A DNA stretch of 64,000 nt, taken from Miscanthus floridulus (lineage: Eukaryota; Streptophyta; Magnoliopsida; Poales; Poaceae). The notes below the pieces were generated by a model. It was not told where the DNA came from. It searched no databases and saw only the letters and a program-made list of their open reading frames with translations. How positions within the stretch are numbered: position 1 is the stretch's first letter; each line of letters starts with the position of its first letter. The DNA lies in NCBI RefSeq assembly GCF_019320115.1, contig NC_089581.1, forward strand, positions 11,099,707-11,163,706. Direction: 5' to 3'. The position numbers and the translations under genes were made by a program. Below, in pieces: positions 32,580-44,460 of this stretch.

Positions 32580-33855
32580 ATCTGCCCGCAGGAATGGTGG
32601 TCGTGGCGGTGGTGATCCAAGGCCTGAGCCCCCGGTGGCACCGTGGCCAGGCCTGTGCCCACGGCGGACCCTAGCGGCGGTGACACGGCCAGGCCCATGC
32701 GCACGGTGGACCATGGCGGCGGTTCAGCTCCATCCGCAGTCCACCCTTGCGCTCCAACGTGACGCAGCTCCGCAGATCAAGCACAGTCACGTAGCTCGTC
32801 ACTGGCACCAACAGGCAGGCGTGTGCATCTCTCATCCTCCTTCCCTTCTCCTCCTCCTTCTCCTCCCCTTCTTGCTATGGTTGAATCCATTGGTCCTGTG
32901 ATGGATCTGCAGCACCAATGTATTGTAATATGTGCTTGTTAAGTGTTTGATGGTATTCTGCTGAGAAGAGGCCTTGGTCCAATGCTGTGTGCAATCTTGG
33001 AGGTACGAGATGTAGAATTTGGTCTCTTGCTTGCCTGTAGTTGATTTTTTAGAATTGAATACTCATGCAGATGCCTATTTGTTGAATAAACTAACCATAT
33101 TTGTCTTGTATAGATTACAGCTCATCCCTGTATTTATGTGCTTGATACACCTGGAATTCTTGTGCCAAGCATACAAGATATGGTCTAAAGCTTGCTTTGA
33201 CAGGTAATATTTTAGTTCAATTCAATGGAGTAAACTGGCATGCTTGTTCTTCCTGCAAATTCTTGGTACTAATGGTGCTGTTTTAAGCTCTATATCTTCT
33301 CCCTACCTTGACTATTACAAATCAGAGATCGAGAAAATTGGGAAAGAAGTAAGTTGTAGTTTCTGTACAACTAGATTGTTAGCTCTTGCATCTATGCTTT
33401 AGCGTATACTTTACATTGTTTATTTTGATAGGGCTGAATGCTGATATTGTGTTTCCAAAATTCATTAGTGTTTATATATGCCAGTATAAACAGAACTTGA
33501 ATCCCTGCAAGTGATGATAATTTCTCTAGAAACTTCTAACTGAAGTCACCTAGGTAAGAACAACCATCAAGCTCAAATCTAAATTAAGTAGGGGGTATTA
33601 TAGCAACAAAGTTAGAACTATAATTTTTACCCATACGAATTTGCAGTACAAACTAATGTTTAGTCATAAAAAAAGATATATCCTTTTGCTTGTCAAGGAA
33701 AGTAGTATTATCTTTGGCGATAAATTTTATTGATAAATTGTGTGTTAAAACTATTTTAGCATTTTTCAGAAAGCAGTTAGCTTTTTTAGAAAAAGATCAA
33801 ATAGTTTTTTGTAAATGGTCCTATGTATCCTTTTCCTGTAGATGAAGCATATGTG
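32580..33855. repeat. 1.25-kb duplicated block, copy 2
   Basis: Direct partner of 29350-30596. In this copy the left neighbour is CAGGTAAAT before CTGCCCGCAGG, and the right neighbour after GATGAAGCATATGTG is TTGCTATTACTTTC, an uninterrupted-looking continuation. It may therefore be closer to the source copy. Confidence 0.85.
33114..33203 (+). pseudogene. exon fragment of a DAR/MTG1-type mitochondrial GTPase, copy 2
   Basis: Same exon as at 29855. Here the reading is YVLDTPGILVPSI, keeping the canonical DTPG glycine, so this copy is less altered, but the same short deletion before GLKLALT is present. Acceptor and donor are intact. Confidence 0.6.
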
Positions 33856-34428
33856 TTGCTATTACTTTCTCAGTGTTCACTGTTCATTCATCTTTAGATT
33901 TACCTGGGTTTACTTGTGAAATTTGGTGCCTTCTAAAAGTTTTTTTTTGGAATTCAAAGAGGTTGGTTGAGTTTTGGTTTTCAAAATAATTTCATTTTAC
34001 TCTTGAATGCAACATGATATTATTATTTCTTTGAACTTCACTAAAATTCTGGTACAGGGGCCATTGAAAAAACAGGGGACATATAAGAGTAGCTGAAGGA
34101 TTATGAACAAAAGCAATTCTGCTACTTGTTCATTTAGACATCAGCCTAGAAAACTTGAAAATTTATTCTCTTTTTGATCTCTATCTTCACTGATGGATGT
34201 GTTGAGGTAAGTCACCTCAAATTTGATAGGTTTAGTCAAGAGCTTGCAAATATTCTTCTCATGTTTCCTATCTTGGAGATTGGTTAAATTTCTTTATCTA
34301 ATTAAAGCATACATTTACTGATATAATTTTGGCAACCAATAGGTGTTGGCTGCAACGCAAATGCCTCGGAAGGCTGTTGGATGGTTATAGGGCATAACAG
34401 ATGCTGTTAGAAAATTTATATGGGTACT
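33856..34428. other. spacer left of LTR A, nothing identified
   Basis: AT-rich DNA with exon-like bits between possible splice sites (e.g. GGTGTTGGCTGCAACGCAAA at about 34341), but no protein match. It ends in GTACT, the left target duplication of LTR A. Confidence 0.4.
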
Positions 34429-36747
34429 TGAAAGTGCATCTAGCCCTTTAGTGGGTTTTGGATGATTGAATGACAACGCGATTAAAGGTCTAACCCATTT
34501 GCTAAGTATAAATAGGTAATAGGTTATCTCACAGGTACTTAATGAAAGCCAAAATGATGTGTTATTGTATAAACAATCTAGTTCAAGCACAAGACGACAG
34601 TGCAAATAGAATTCATGCAAAGGCTTAGTTATTGTGGGATTCCCATATACTATGTGAAAGCAAGCTCAGTAAGAATTAGTTGATGAGACATGAGGAATTG
34701 CATATGGAATGGTCTCATATTTGAAGCTTGCTAAATTGAAATGAAAAAGATAACAATACAAATGAATGGATGATTCAACACAAGATGTGACTTGATGGCT
34801 TGAGATGGTGAAGATAGCAAGGAAAGGCTTCGAGATACTAAGCAAGGGTGATGGGCAAGCGACGGCTTGACGGCCGAAGAACCTAGCTAGGGTAAAGAAG
34901 GAAGTACTTACATCTAGTTGAGGTACTAATCAAGCTATGATGGTCATGTCAATATGGAGGATCAAATCACTATTGGAGTGTTTGATGGAAGTGACTTGAT
35001 ACATTTGGGATTATTCAAAATTGATGAATGAAATCAAGTCACATGCTCAAGATAGCTATGCTCAAGTGAAAAGATCAATATCAACATGTTGGCACCCTCA
35101 CTTGATGAAGATTGGAATACACGACTTTGGTTGAAAGAGATCAACTCGAAAGGTTTAAATTCGTTATACTTTTAAATTTGAGTTAATAGGAATGCCGTAC
35201 TATTAAGAGGGATACATCATGTTGATAGATAATGTTTCATAAGTACTCAAGTCAACCCATGTGAGTTTTGAGTGTTTTAGAGACAAAAGAGCTAATCTAT
35301 TTTTGCTGGTCTGGCAATGCCAAACGTGTCCGGCATTGATATCGGACATGTCCGGTATGTGCCCAGCCATGATAAAATTCTTGTTGTTCTTGGGTTGGTT
35401 CGTTGAAAGTTCCGACGGTCGGGAGTTTCAACAATGGTTGGGAGTTCTGACATCTCATGCTTAACTGACTTAGATGGTTCACTGTCCTGGACATACCAGA
35501 CGTGTCTGGTATGGATGACCAGAGGCCAGCTAGTTTTCAAATGCCTTGAGGGTCGGGAGTTCCAACGTGAGTCGGAAGTTCCGACGGTCGGAAGTTCCGG
35601 CATGCGTCGGGAGTTCCGACACCTCACAAACTGCAACTCAGTTACTTAGTTTTCAAATATGCTGAGGGTCAGGAGTTCCTACGTGAGTTGGGAGTTCCGA
35701 CAGTACGAAGTTCTAGCATTCATCGGGAGTTCTGACGCCTCACAACGTTACTGTAACTCAGTTACCGTTGGCGCAGTGTAAGTCATACCAGACGTGTCCG
35801 GTATGACAACGGCTATAAAATGGCTAGTTTTTCAAGGGGGCTATAAATACCCTCAAGCCTCCACCTTTGGAGGCTGCCGATTCTACTAATACACATACAT
35901 GTTTTTGAGCCTTGCCAACTCTCCCAACCCTCTCTTATTGAGTGATTGATTAAATTTACCAAATCAAATTGTGGGTTGAGTGAAATTCAAAAAGAGAGCA
36001 ATCCATCCACTTGAGCACTTTTGCATATTATGAATCTTGTGATTTGCATTTGTTACACTTGGACTCTTTGGTCCTAGACGGCTAGGCGTCGCCGGAGAGC
36101 ACCCAAGAGATTGTGGTGTGCCTCAAAAAGTTTGTAACGGTCAATTCCGCTGCCTTGGAATCAACTAGTGGAATAGGGAAAATGAGTTGGAAAGGACTCC
36201 GGCTAGAGTGACCTTCATGGTAACCTCTAGGGCTAACCTTCGTAGGGTCGCCCGCAGCCCCCTCAACGGAGAGTAGGACTCGAACGAGTCCGAACTTTGG
36301 TAAAACAAATATCGTGTCTTAATTCGTATTTCATTTGATATTTGTGTTGCTCCAGCTCTTGTGCAGGTTCTCTGTGTATATTGACATCTCTTTTAGGTAC
36401 CTACAGTTTGGCTAGAAGATAGAAATCTAAAGGAGCAAGTTCGGGGTTGCTCTACAGAAATCGTGTATACCGGACATGTCCGGTATTCATACCATACACG
36501 TCCGGTATTTTGTACTTGTGCTAAAAATATTTATTCTCTGTTCTAACTTTGTATTGCAGGATTGTAGCTTTTAGATATATTTTATATACCTTGCTTACTC
36601 CTTGTTTAACTTGTGAGGGGTGGTATTACTCTTAATTTGGAGTTTCTATTTTGGAAACTCTATTTTCTAATTGTTTCCGTATTTAAAGATGTTAATTTTC
36701 AGAAATACCTATTCACCCCCTCTAGATGGCATCCTAGGTCCTTTTCA
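34429..36747 (+). mobile_element. LTR A: copia-type LTR, solo, TSD GTACT
   Basis: A 2.32-kb LTR starting TGAAAGTGCATCTAGCCC and ending CATCCTAGGTCCTTTTCA. GTACT flanks it on both sides (34424-34428 and 36748-36752), the mark of a complete element reduced to a solo LTR by LTR-LTR recombination. A TATA box (TATAAATA at 35842-35849) is followed by a hairpin GCCTCC-N6-GGAGGC. It contains several copies of the inverted repeat ACCGGAC..GTCCGGT. Family assignment to the Maximus/SIRE lineage is inferred from the termini and from the gag-bearing relative at 41972-53280. Confidence 0.9.
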
Positions 36748-36766
36748 GTACTTGAGGTAATAATTA

Positions 36767-39700
36767 GGGACTCTTGCGTTTGTACCCTTATTTTGTATCG
36801 AAATTATGATTTTGCCCCTGTTTTTTTGACTTTGTGAATTTACCCCTACTGTGCCATTTACGAAGCACCAGTTTGCCCCTGCTCCGTCATCCACCCCTAA
36901 CGGTGTTAAACTTTGTACAAAAGGACATGAATGCCCATGCGAATTTGTCCCTGTTTGTTATGCCTAATTATGATTTTACCCTAATTTAGAATTATATTTT
37001 TTTTATTGTATGCTGCCAATTGATTAAATTTGGTCAAACATATTTGGCACAACTTGCAATTATTTGAACTCAGATTTAATATTGATAACAGATGTAACGT
37101 CATAAGAAATATTCCGATATAATCTTTTGTGTGGGACAAAAAATCTTCAATTTATAAGAATGCATGTAGAACATCAGTTAACAAACTGTATAAGTAGATG
37201 CATGCACTGATAACCTTAGTGCCTTACCACATAGGAATGTCATAAGTACATGTTTTTTCAGCAAAAATAACTGCCATACAAGTTGGTTCATGTAACACTA
37301 CAAGCCCTAAAACTACACAGAAGTATTTCTTTCCTTCTGCAATGCTGGCCATAAGATGTAAACTGAAAAAAATGGAATATTCCTGCTGCATGTTGCTATC
37401 GTCCGACTCCCGTGGTCCAGCCTGACGCTGGACGCCCTGACCAGCCGCACGCGAGCCAGCGGCCAGGCGCAGGCGCGCAACGCAACTAGCCACCCACTGT
37501 CGGCCGCCCAACGCGGCGCCGCGCCACAGCGGCCCGCCGACCTCCGAGATTTGGAAGGACGAGGACCGGATGAGAGCTGCCGCCTGCCACCGTACGCAGG
37601 TATAAAATGATTTTACCAGTCTTCAACCAGTATTATAGCTCCATTGAAAGAAATTGTTTGCACAGGAAGCAAAAAGATACTAAAAGTGATTGGACGCGAA
37701 GGATCACAGACAAAAAATACTTAAAGAATCAAGCATGAAATAGTTCTTATCCAATGTGAATAACCCACTATAAAAGCACTAAGATTAATTGCAGATTATA
37801 GGCCAGCACAACGGAAAACCTGGGAAGCAAAGGACAAATCTATCCAGTACAGAAATCCAGGGAGGATGCCCTTACCACTTTTGAAGATGAAGCAGATGAT
37901 TCGGTTTCATATATTTGCCTCCCTGAGGTGCTTGGCGTATCATCTTCGGTAGCATCTTCAGGCTTGGAATGCTTTGCGTTGCAAAGCTGCAATTCTGTAA
38001 CACAGAGCAAGAATATCAAACTTTTCCAAGATACATGTGAAATTAATACAGGCATTCAGCGACAAGGAAGATGGACTACCTATTTCTATGTCAGTATCAG
38101 GTCCCTCAAAAATTTGATTTTGGAAAGATGGTGGTGCAACACTTTCATAGCGTCCATATTTGCAGTCATCCTTCACAAAATCAGCCTTGTAGCACTGTAT
38201 CAGCTCATTTAGATGTGGCCACTGATCTAAGCTTTCATTAAGCTGAAAATAGAAAAGGCGCTTAGTTTTTTCAGATGAAAAGATACTTAGCTCTTGACAT
38301 CACCTGAAACTCTTAAAATCAGGCATCATTACTTGATTTTGGAGCTACAATAAAAAGGAAGAAAATGAATTACTAGCGACATAATGGACTACACTAATAC
38401 GCAGGGAATAATAAATGCTTTTAAAATCGCCCAAGCTGCCTCGACGATCCTGGTCCAACACATGCGCGAGCACAATGCATAATGCCAAGTAACTTTTGAA
38501 ACGGTTGGGTAATTCTATCTCAAAATGCCATGCGCACAACAAAGCAAAAAAAAGGCATGGTGTAGCCCTCTGTTTTCATGCTAAAATTATCCATATGTAC
38601 AAAATAGTGCCAATCCAAAACTAATGATACACCCTTTGGGTACCGAGCACATAAAGCTATTATTTATCCAACATGGATAACCCAACTGAAGACTCAAAGC
38701 AATTCGAAGATTCTAGTGCAGCACAATGCAGGTTTCACCTCAACAATGCGATACTCGTGGCACTGCACCACTAAGCGTCACTAACATCAGTTTACACTCC
38801 TGAGCTCTCACCAAAGCATTAACGCATTCAGAAACCCCTAAACCCTAACCGCCAAGCAGCATGACATTAAGATCCTGAACACCATTCCACCACATTTCAA
38901 ACACCTCGGGCGTCCCTCGACACTACATTGACTACACAACAACACAGCAATCCCCAAAAAAAACCAATAAAATCACACCGGCACCATCAAATCAGACACC
39001 CCGGGTCAGGGTCACAAGCACGGATGAGCAGGGAGCTAGCGAGACGTACCAAAGGATCCAGTTCGAGGTTCCCCAACCACGCTTGCCGCGGAATCCGCTT
39101 GAACCGCTGCCCTTCACCCGCTGTAGCCACCACGGGCTCCATCGCCGTCACCTGAGCTGCCACTCAACCAGCAGACCAGTTAAGCGCGAATCAACACTAG
39201 TTCAACGCAACCAACACGCATCAACCGACCGAAGAAATTCCCACCCGGAGCATGGGAGCTCTCCAACCCGGAGCTCAGGATCTCGCACGCGCGGCCTAGA
39301 TCCGGGCGAGGGAGGCGTGCCTGAGAAGCGACGGAGCTCAGGATCTCGTGCCGATGCGGGGTTGCCGGAGCGCCATGACCGGCGGGCGAGGTCATCGAGG
39401 GCCGCCGTCGCGCGGGCGCGGGGTTGCTGGAGCGCCATGGCCGGCGGGCGTAGGGGCACGTGGGTGCAACAGTGCTCGGCCGCTGGTCTTCTATCCGCAC
39501 GGAGCTTTCGCGTCAGTCGCGAGCAGATAGCAATGAAGCGAACGAGTAGATAAGAATGAAGAGGAAGGGGCATTTCAGTCATTTCGCATCTGATTTTATG
39601 TGTTTTGTTTTTCTAATCATTTAATCAGCCTCTGAATAACGGACATCCAAACTAGGGGCAAACGGCTCCTTTGTTTCAAAATAACAAGGGTAAAATCACA

Positions 39701-39768
39701 AAGTTGAAAAAAACAGGGGTAAAATCACAATTGAACCTCTGGACAGGGGCAAAAACACCGTTTTCCCT
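36767..39768. mobile_element. Pack-MULE with 9-bp TSD, carrying SPIKE1 exons
   Basis: A 3002-bp element flanked by TAATAATTA at 36758-36766 and 39769-39777. The second copy of this locus (53291-53300) shows the empty site with a single TAATAATTA. The termini are long imperfect inverted repeats: GGGACTCTTGCG on the left and the complement GGGAAAACGGTG on the right. Both sides then have TTTGCCCCTG, GATTTTACCCCTGTTTTTTT and ACTTTGTGA-type blocks over more than 100 bp. No transposase is present. The cargo is a 5' fragment of a SPIKE1-like gene with introns, plus GC-rich DNA at 37390-37600 of unknown origin. These are the hallmarks of a Mutator-like element that has captured host genes. Confidence 0.9.
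37876..39142 (-). pseudogene. captured SPIKE1 (DOCK-family GEF) 5' exons 1-3
   Basis: Three minus-strand exons join in frame. Exon 1, 39050-39142: MEPVVATAGEGQRFKRIPRQ and on to LELDPL. Exon 2, 38080-38242: LNESLDQWPHLNELIQCYKA, then QNQIFEGPDTDIE. Exon 3, 37876-37994: ELQLCNAKHSKPEDATEDD, then STSGRQIYETESSASSSKV. All donors and acceptors are GT/AG and the 375 nt give 125 codons without a stop. SPIKE1 activates ROP GTPases to control actin and cell shape and is a very large protein; this is only its extreme N-terminus, without the DHR domains. A transcript could in principle be spliced. Function as such is unlikely; a regulatory effect on the parent gene is possible. Confidence 0.85.
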
Positions 39769-39779
39769 AATAATTATGT

Positions 39780-40195
39780 CTAGGGACCCCCTTAGTACCC
39801 TTATCAAATGTACCAAGCTCGAAGAGCACACTTCTTATTAATGGAAGCGTAAATTTCTCTTTATAGTTTTTATCACCAAATCAATTGTTTAAGTATTGTT
39901 TCACATAGCGTTAGCACGGACAATATACTAAAAAGATTTGTTACCTTGCACTTATGTTCGTCATAAGATTTGTTGGTTATATTCATATAAGATTTCAGTG
40001 CTAAACCTACAGGAGCTTTAGGTAGTTTTGTCATGATTCAAGAGCATTATGTAGTTTTATCATGACACCACCGTAGCGTTAGCACGGGCAATATACTATT
40101 GTGGAAAAGTTGAACTATGGAAAAAGTTCATTGTTAGGTTGTTTCATGTGCATCCCCAAGATAAAGCCGTGGCGTTAGCACGGGCATTATACTAG
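39780..40195 (+). mobile_element. small non-autonomous Helitron, copy 1
   Basis: Starts TCTAGGGACCCCCTTAG and ends GCACGGGCATTATACTAG followed by T. The 3' end has a hairpin (CCGTG..CACGG) just before CTAG, as Helitrons require. Two further hairpin-like ends, GCGTTAGCACGGACAATATACTA at about 39908-39930 and GTAGCGTTAGCACGGGCAA at about 40074, precede it, so the element has three stacked 3' termini. Confidence 0.65.
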
Positions 40196-41001
40196 TAATG
40201 ATAATTAGATAGTCATAACATGAACAAGATTAAACAAGCAACATCTCAGTATTAACTAGGTTTGGAACATGAACACACATAAGAACATTGACATTTGGTC
40301 TTTCTGCACAATGATCATGCAGAGGCCATTGCATCAATATTGAAAAGCGAAGAAGCATTTCCACAGGCTCCTAGGTCTCCTCCAACCATAGTTATTAGGA
40401 CCAGACCGGACATCAAACTAATAAGACCATCAGGTCGCTAATTCACTGGTCCAACTACTACGAAATGATTGAACCACTGGTTCGATAGTTTTAGACTAGA
40501 TTAATTGGACCGCCCATAAATAATTCAAACCGGTGCAATATAATGATATACAACAAATAATTGGCAACATATAGTTGGTCACATATACAAATAAGCTCAT
40601 AAAGAACACAATTACTCCAAAAGCGTTGGTAGTCTTTAAGTTCAACTTAAATAATCCTACCGCCAAAAGATAATACAATGACAATATTTTATAATGCATC
40701 ATAGCAAGATAGATCTTAATTTAATAAGCTGGTACTTTAGAGTTGTTTTGCTGGATATGACAAAAATATGAATGAAAAAGAATATATGGAGCGCTTACAA
40801 ATTGATTAAAAAATCTAAATAGTAATTCAAATATTCATTATTATAAAACAATCTCAAATTCTAAAATAAGTGAACCATTGAGAAAAGCTCATCGAGATAG
40901 TCGAAATGGATACATTATTTGCTTAACTTAGAGCACGTAAAAAATATGAAATTTTGAAATTAAAAAGATATCACTAACGCCATCTGATGTTATGAAGTTA
41001 G
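40196..41001. other. repeat DNA shared with 53719-54513
   Basis: AT-rich non-coding sequence present in both copies of the LTR right flank. From about 40386 (ATAGTTATTAGGACCAGACC) it looks like one end of a terminal-inverted-repeat element whose other end (TCCAGTCCAACCCTACTAACC) is seen only in the second copy at about 54968-54987. Confidence 0.5.
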
Positions 41002-41212
41002 ACCTACCAAAGGTTAGAAGACCTTTAGTCAGGGTTGGTAACATCAACCGCGACTAAAGGGTGGCTCTTAGTCCTAGTTGGTGTTACCAACCGGGATAAA
41101 AGGGCCTTCGGTGCCTGTAAAATTTAGACCTGGGACTAATGCTCACATTAGTCCTAGATTCCAACACAACCGAGACTAAAAGTGCGAACCGAAAGTCGTT
41201 TCTCTACTAGTG
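41002..41212. mobile_element. miniature CACTA-like element, copy 1
   Basis: The right end TTTCTCTACTAGTG is the complement of CACTAGTAGAGAAA, a CACTA terminus. The left end CTACCAAAGGTTAG has lost the first bases. Inside are inverted subterminal motifs CCTTTAGTC..GGTTGGTAACA and GGTGTTACCAACCGGGA, common to grass miniature CACTA elements. Confidence 0.65.
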
Positions 41213-41386
41213 GCGCTAGCAGTCAAGCGGGTCCAATGGCAGGTAAACAGGCGGACATCAGAAGACAACACACGGTAGGAGCACACGCGACACAACCCAC
41301 AGGCAGACGGTTCATATCTAACCAGGCCGGTTTGCTGGTTCCGTAAAAAAATGGTTTGACCAGTTTTTATAGGTTTGATTGCATAT

Positions 41387-41971
41387 ATGACAAAGGGGGA
41401 GAGATACTAATTAAAGATTCAAGATTTTTGTTTCTGTTTCATTTGCTTATCTTTGTACCTGAAGATATGTACTACAAGCCATAGTTTTTTTAGCTTTATT
41501 AATGTATCTTGAGTTTGAGATGAGACTTACTTATGCTTTATCTATGTATTTGTATCTCCCGAGACATGGTCTTTATTTATATATTAGTGGCTTGTGGACT
41601 TGAGAAAATGTGTAATGAGTGCTATGTGTGACATACATGTGTTATATTTATTTTCATAAGAACTATGCATGCTAGAATGAAAATATTTGATGTGATGCCT
41701 TTATATTTATTCTTGTGTGATATATCTTGTCATATGCATCATGGTTTTACTTTATCACACACATATGCACCCCACGGATGCAATGATTTAGTGGGAGTCT
41801 CCTATATGTTTTAGTATGTGCAATTAATATTTGAGGTCATTTTGTGAATTCTAATCATACGCACATATTAAGGGGGAGCCTCCCATAAATCATTGAACCC
41901 AAAAGCTTAAATGTTTATATTATTTTGTAAGCTTTAATTAAGTTTTCATCAATCACCAAAAAGGGGGAGAT
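41387..41971 (+). mobile_element. truncated 3' internal end of the copia element, with polypurine tract
   Basis: Matches 50437-51020 of the complete element (GACAAAGGGGGAGAGA, GACATGTGTTATATTT-type blocks, CACCAAAAAGGGGGAGA). It begins abruptly at a 5-bp microhomology ATGAC shared with the LTR A right flank. It leads straight into LTR B through the polypurine tract at 41957-41970. Confidence 0.85.
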
Positions 41972-44447
41972 TGAAAGTGCATCTAGCCCTTTAGTGGGTT
42001 TTGGATGATTGAATGACAATGTGATTAAAGGTCTAACCCGTTTGCTAAGTGTAAACAGGTAATAGGTTATCTCACAGGTACTTAATGAAAGCTAAAATGA
42101 TGTGTTGTTGTATAAACAATCTAGTTCAAGCATAAGACAACAGTGCAAATAGAATTCATGCAAAGGCTTAGTTATTGTGCGATTCCCATATACTATGTGA
42201 AAGCAAGCCTAGTAAGAATTAGTTGATGAGACATGAGGAATTGCATATGGAATGGTCTCATATTTGAAGCTTGCTAAATTAAAATGAAAAAGATAACAAT
42301 ACAAATGAATGGATGATTCAACACAAGATGTGACTTGATGGCTTGAGATGGTGAAGATAACAAGGAAATGCTTTGAGATACTAAGCAAGGGTGATGGGCA
42401 AGCGATGGCTTGACGACCGAAGAACCTAGCTAGGGTGAAGAAGGAAGTACTTGCATCTAGTTAAGGTACTAATCAAGCTATGATGGTCATGTCAATGTGT
42501 AGGATCAAATCACTATTGGAGTGTTTGATGGAAGTGACTTGATATATTTGGGATTATTCAAAATTGATGAATGAAATCAAGTCATGTGCTCAAGATCGCA
42601 ATGCTCAAGTGAAAAGATCAATATCAACATGTTGGCACCCTCACTTGGTGAAGATTGGAATACACGACTTCGATTGAAAGAGATCAACTCGAAAGGTTTA
42701 AATTTGTTATACTTTTAAATTTGAGTTAATAGAAATGCTGTACTATTAAGAGGGATGCATCATACTAATAGATAATGTTTCATAAGTGCTCAAGCCAACC
42801 CATGTGAGTTTTGAGTGTTTGAGAGACAAGAGCTAATATGTTTTTGCTGGTCTAGCAATGCCGGACGTGTCCGGTATGTGTCCAGCCATGATAAAATTCT
42901 TGTTCTCAGGTTGGTTCGTCGGAAGTTCCGACAATGGTCGGGAGTTCCAACGTCTCATGCTTAACTAACTTAGAAGGTTCACTGTCCTAGTCATACCGGA
43001 CGTGTCTGGTATGGATGACCAGAGGCCAATGGCTAGTTTTCAAATGCCTTGAGGGTCGGAAGTTCTGATGGTCGAAAGTTCCAGCATGCATCAGGAGTTC
43101 CGACACCTCACAAACTTCAACTTAGTTACTTAGTTTTCAAATATGTTGAGGGTCGGGAGTTCTGACATGAGTCGAGAGTTCCAGTATTCATCGGGAGTTC
43201 CAACGCCTCACAACGTTACTGTAACTTAGTTACCGTTGGCGTAGTGCAAGTCATACCAGACGTGTCCGGTATGCATACCGGACAGACACGTCCGGTATGG
43301 CAACAACTATAAAAGGCTAGTTTTTCAGGGGGGCTATAAATACCCCCAAGCCTCCACCTTTGGAGGTTGCTAATTCTGCTGATACACATACACGTTTTTG
43401 AGCCTTGCCAACTCTCCCAACCCTCTCTTAGTGAGTGATTGATCAAATTTTGTCAAATCAAATTGTGGGTTGAGTGAAATTCAAAAAGAGGGCAATTCAT
43501 CCACTTGAGCACTTTTGCATATTGTCAATCTCATGATTTGCATTTGTTATTCTTAGACTTTTCGGTCCTAGACGGCTAGGCGTCGCCGAAGAACACCCGA
43601 GAGATTGTGGTGTGCCTCGGAAAGTTTGTAACGGTCAATTCCGCTGCCTTGGAATCAACTAGTGGAAGGAGAAAAAGGAGTTGGAAAAGACTCCAACTAG
43701 AGTGACCTTCGTGGTAACCTCTAGGGCTGACCTTCGTTGGGTCGTTCACAGCCCCTCAACAGAGAGTAGGACTTGAACGAGTCCAAACTTTGGTAAAATA
43801 AATATCGTGTCTTAATTCGCATTTCATTTGATATTTGTGTTGCTCCAGCTCTTGTGCAGGTTCTCTGTGTATATTGACATCTCTAGTAGGTACCTATAGT
43901 TTGGCTAGAAGATAGAAATCTAAATGAGCAAGTTCAACTAGTGGAAGGAGGAAAAGGAGTTGAAAAAGACTCCAGCTAGAGTGACCTTCGTGGTAACCTC
44001 TAGGACTGACCTTCGCTGGATCGCCCGCAGCCCCCTCAACAGAGAGTAGGACTTTAACGAGTCTAAACTTTGGTAAAACAAATATTGTGTCTCAATTCGC
44101 ATTTCATTTGATATTTGTGTTGCTCTAGCTCTTCTGCAGGTTCTCTATGTATATTAACGTCTCTAGTGGTACCTGCAGTTTGGCTAGAAGATAGAAATCT
44201 AAAGGAGCAAGTTTGGGGCTGCTCTATAGAAATCGTGTATACCGGACACGTTCGGTATTTCGTACTTATGCTAAAAATATTTATTCTCTATTCTAACTTT
44301 GTGTTGCAGGGTTGTAGCTTCTAGATATATTTTTATACCTTGCTTACTCCTTGGTTAACTTATGAGGGGTGGTATTACTCTTAATTTGGAGTTTCCATTT
44401 TGAAAACTCTCTTTTCTAATTGTTTCTGCATTTAAAGGTCGTTTTCA
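41972..44447 (+). mobile_element. LTR B: copia LTR, 5' LTR of the gag-bearing unit
   Basis: Starts TGAAAGTGCATCTAGCCC after a polypurine tract and ends GGTCGTTTTCA, followed at once by a primer-binding site. It is 2476 bp because of a 279-bp tandem duplication (units starting at 43656 and 43935); about 50 bp near its end are missing relative to LTRs A and C. TATAAATA is at about 43335. With internal sequence on both sides it has the position of the middle LTR of a tandem array. Confidence 0.88.
43656..44213. repeat. 279-bp tandem duplication inside LTR B
   Basis: CAACTAGTGGAAGGAG and the following AGAGTGACCTTCGTGGTAAC..GCAGGTTCTCT..GATAGAAATCTAAA occur twice in succession. LTRs A and C have the segment once. 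Confidence 0.9.
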
Positions 44448-44449
44448 AT

Positions 44450-44460
44450 TGGTATCAGAG
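44450..44460 (+). promoter_or_regulatory. primer-binding site, initiator tRNA-Met type
   Basis: TGGTATCAGAG two bases after the LTR end is complementary to the 3' end of plant initiator methionine tRNA, the usual minus-strand primer of Ty1/copia elements. Confidence 0.9.

Noticed and set aside
32200..32901. 233-codon plus-strand frame as a gene
   Set aside because: It crosses the border of the duplicated block. The translation is low-complexity and differs in frame usage from copy 1, with no domain.
29350..33855. Pair of 1.25-kb direct repeats as LTRs of one element
   Set aside because: The ends are not TG..CA, no 5-bp flanking duplication, primer-binding site or polypurine tract is present, and the 2-kb interior carries no retrotransposon protein.
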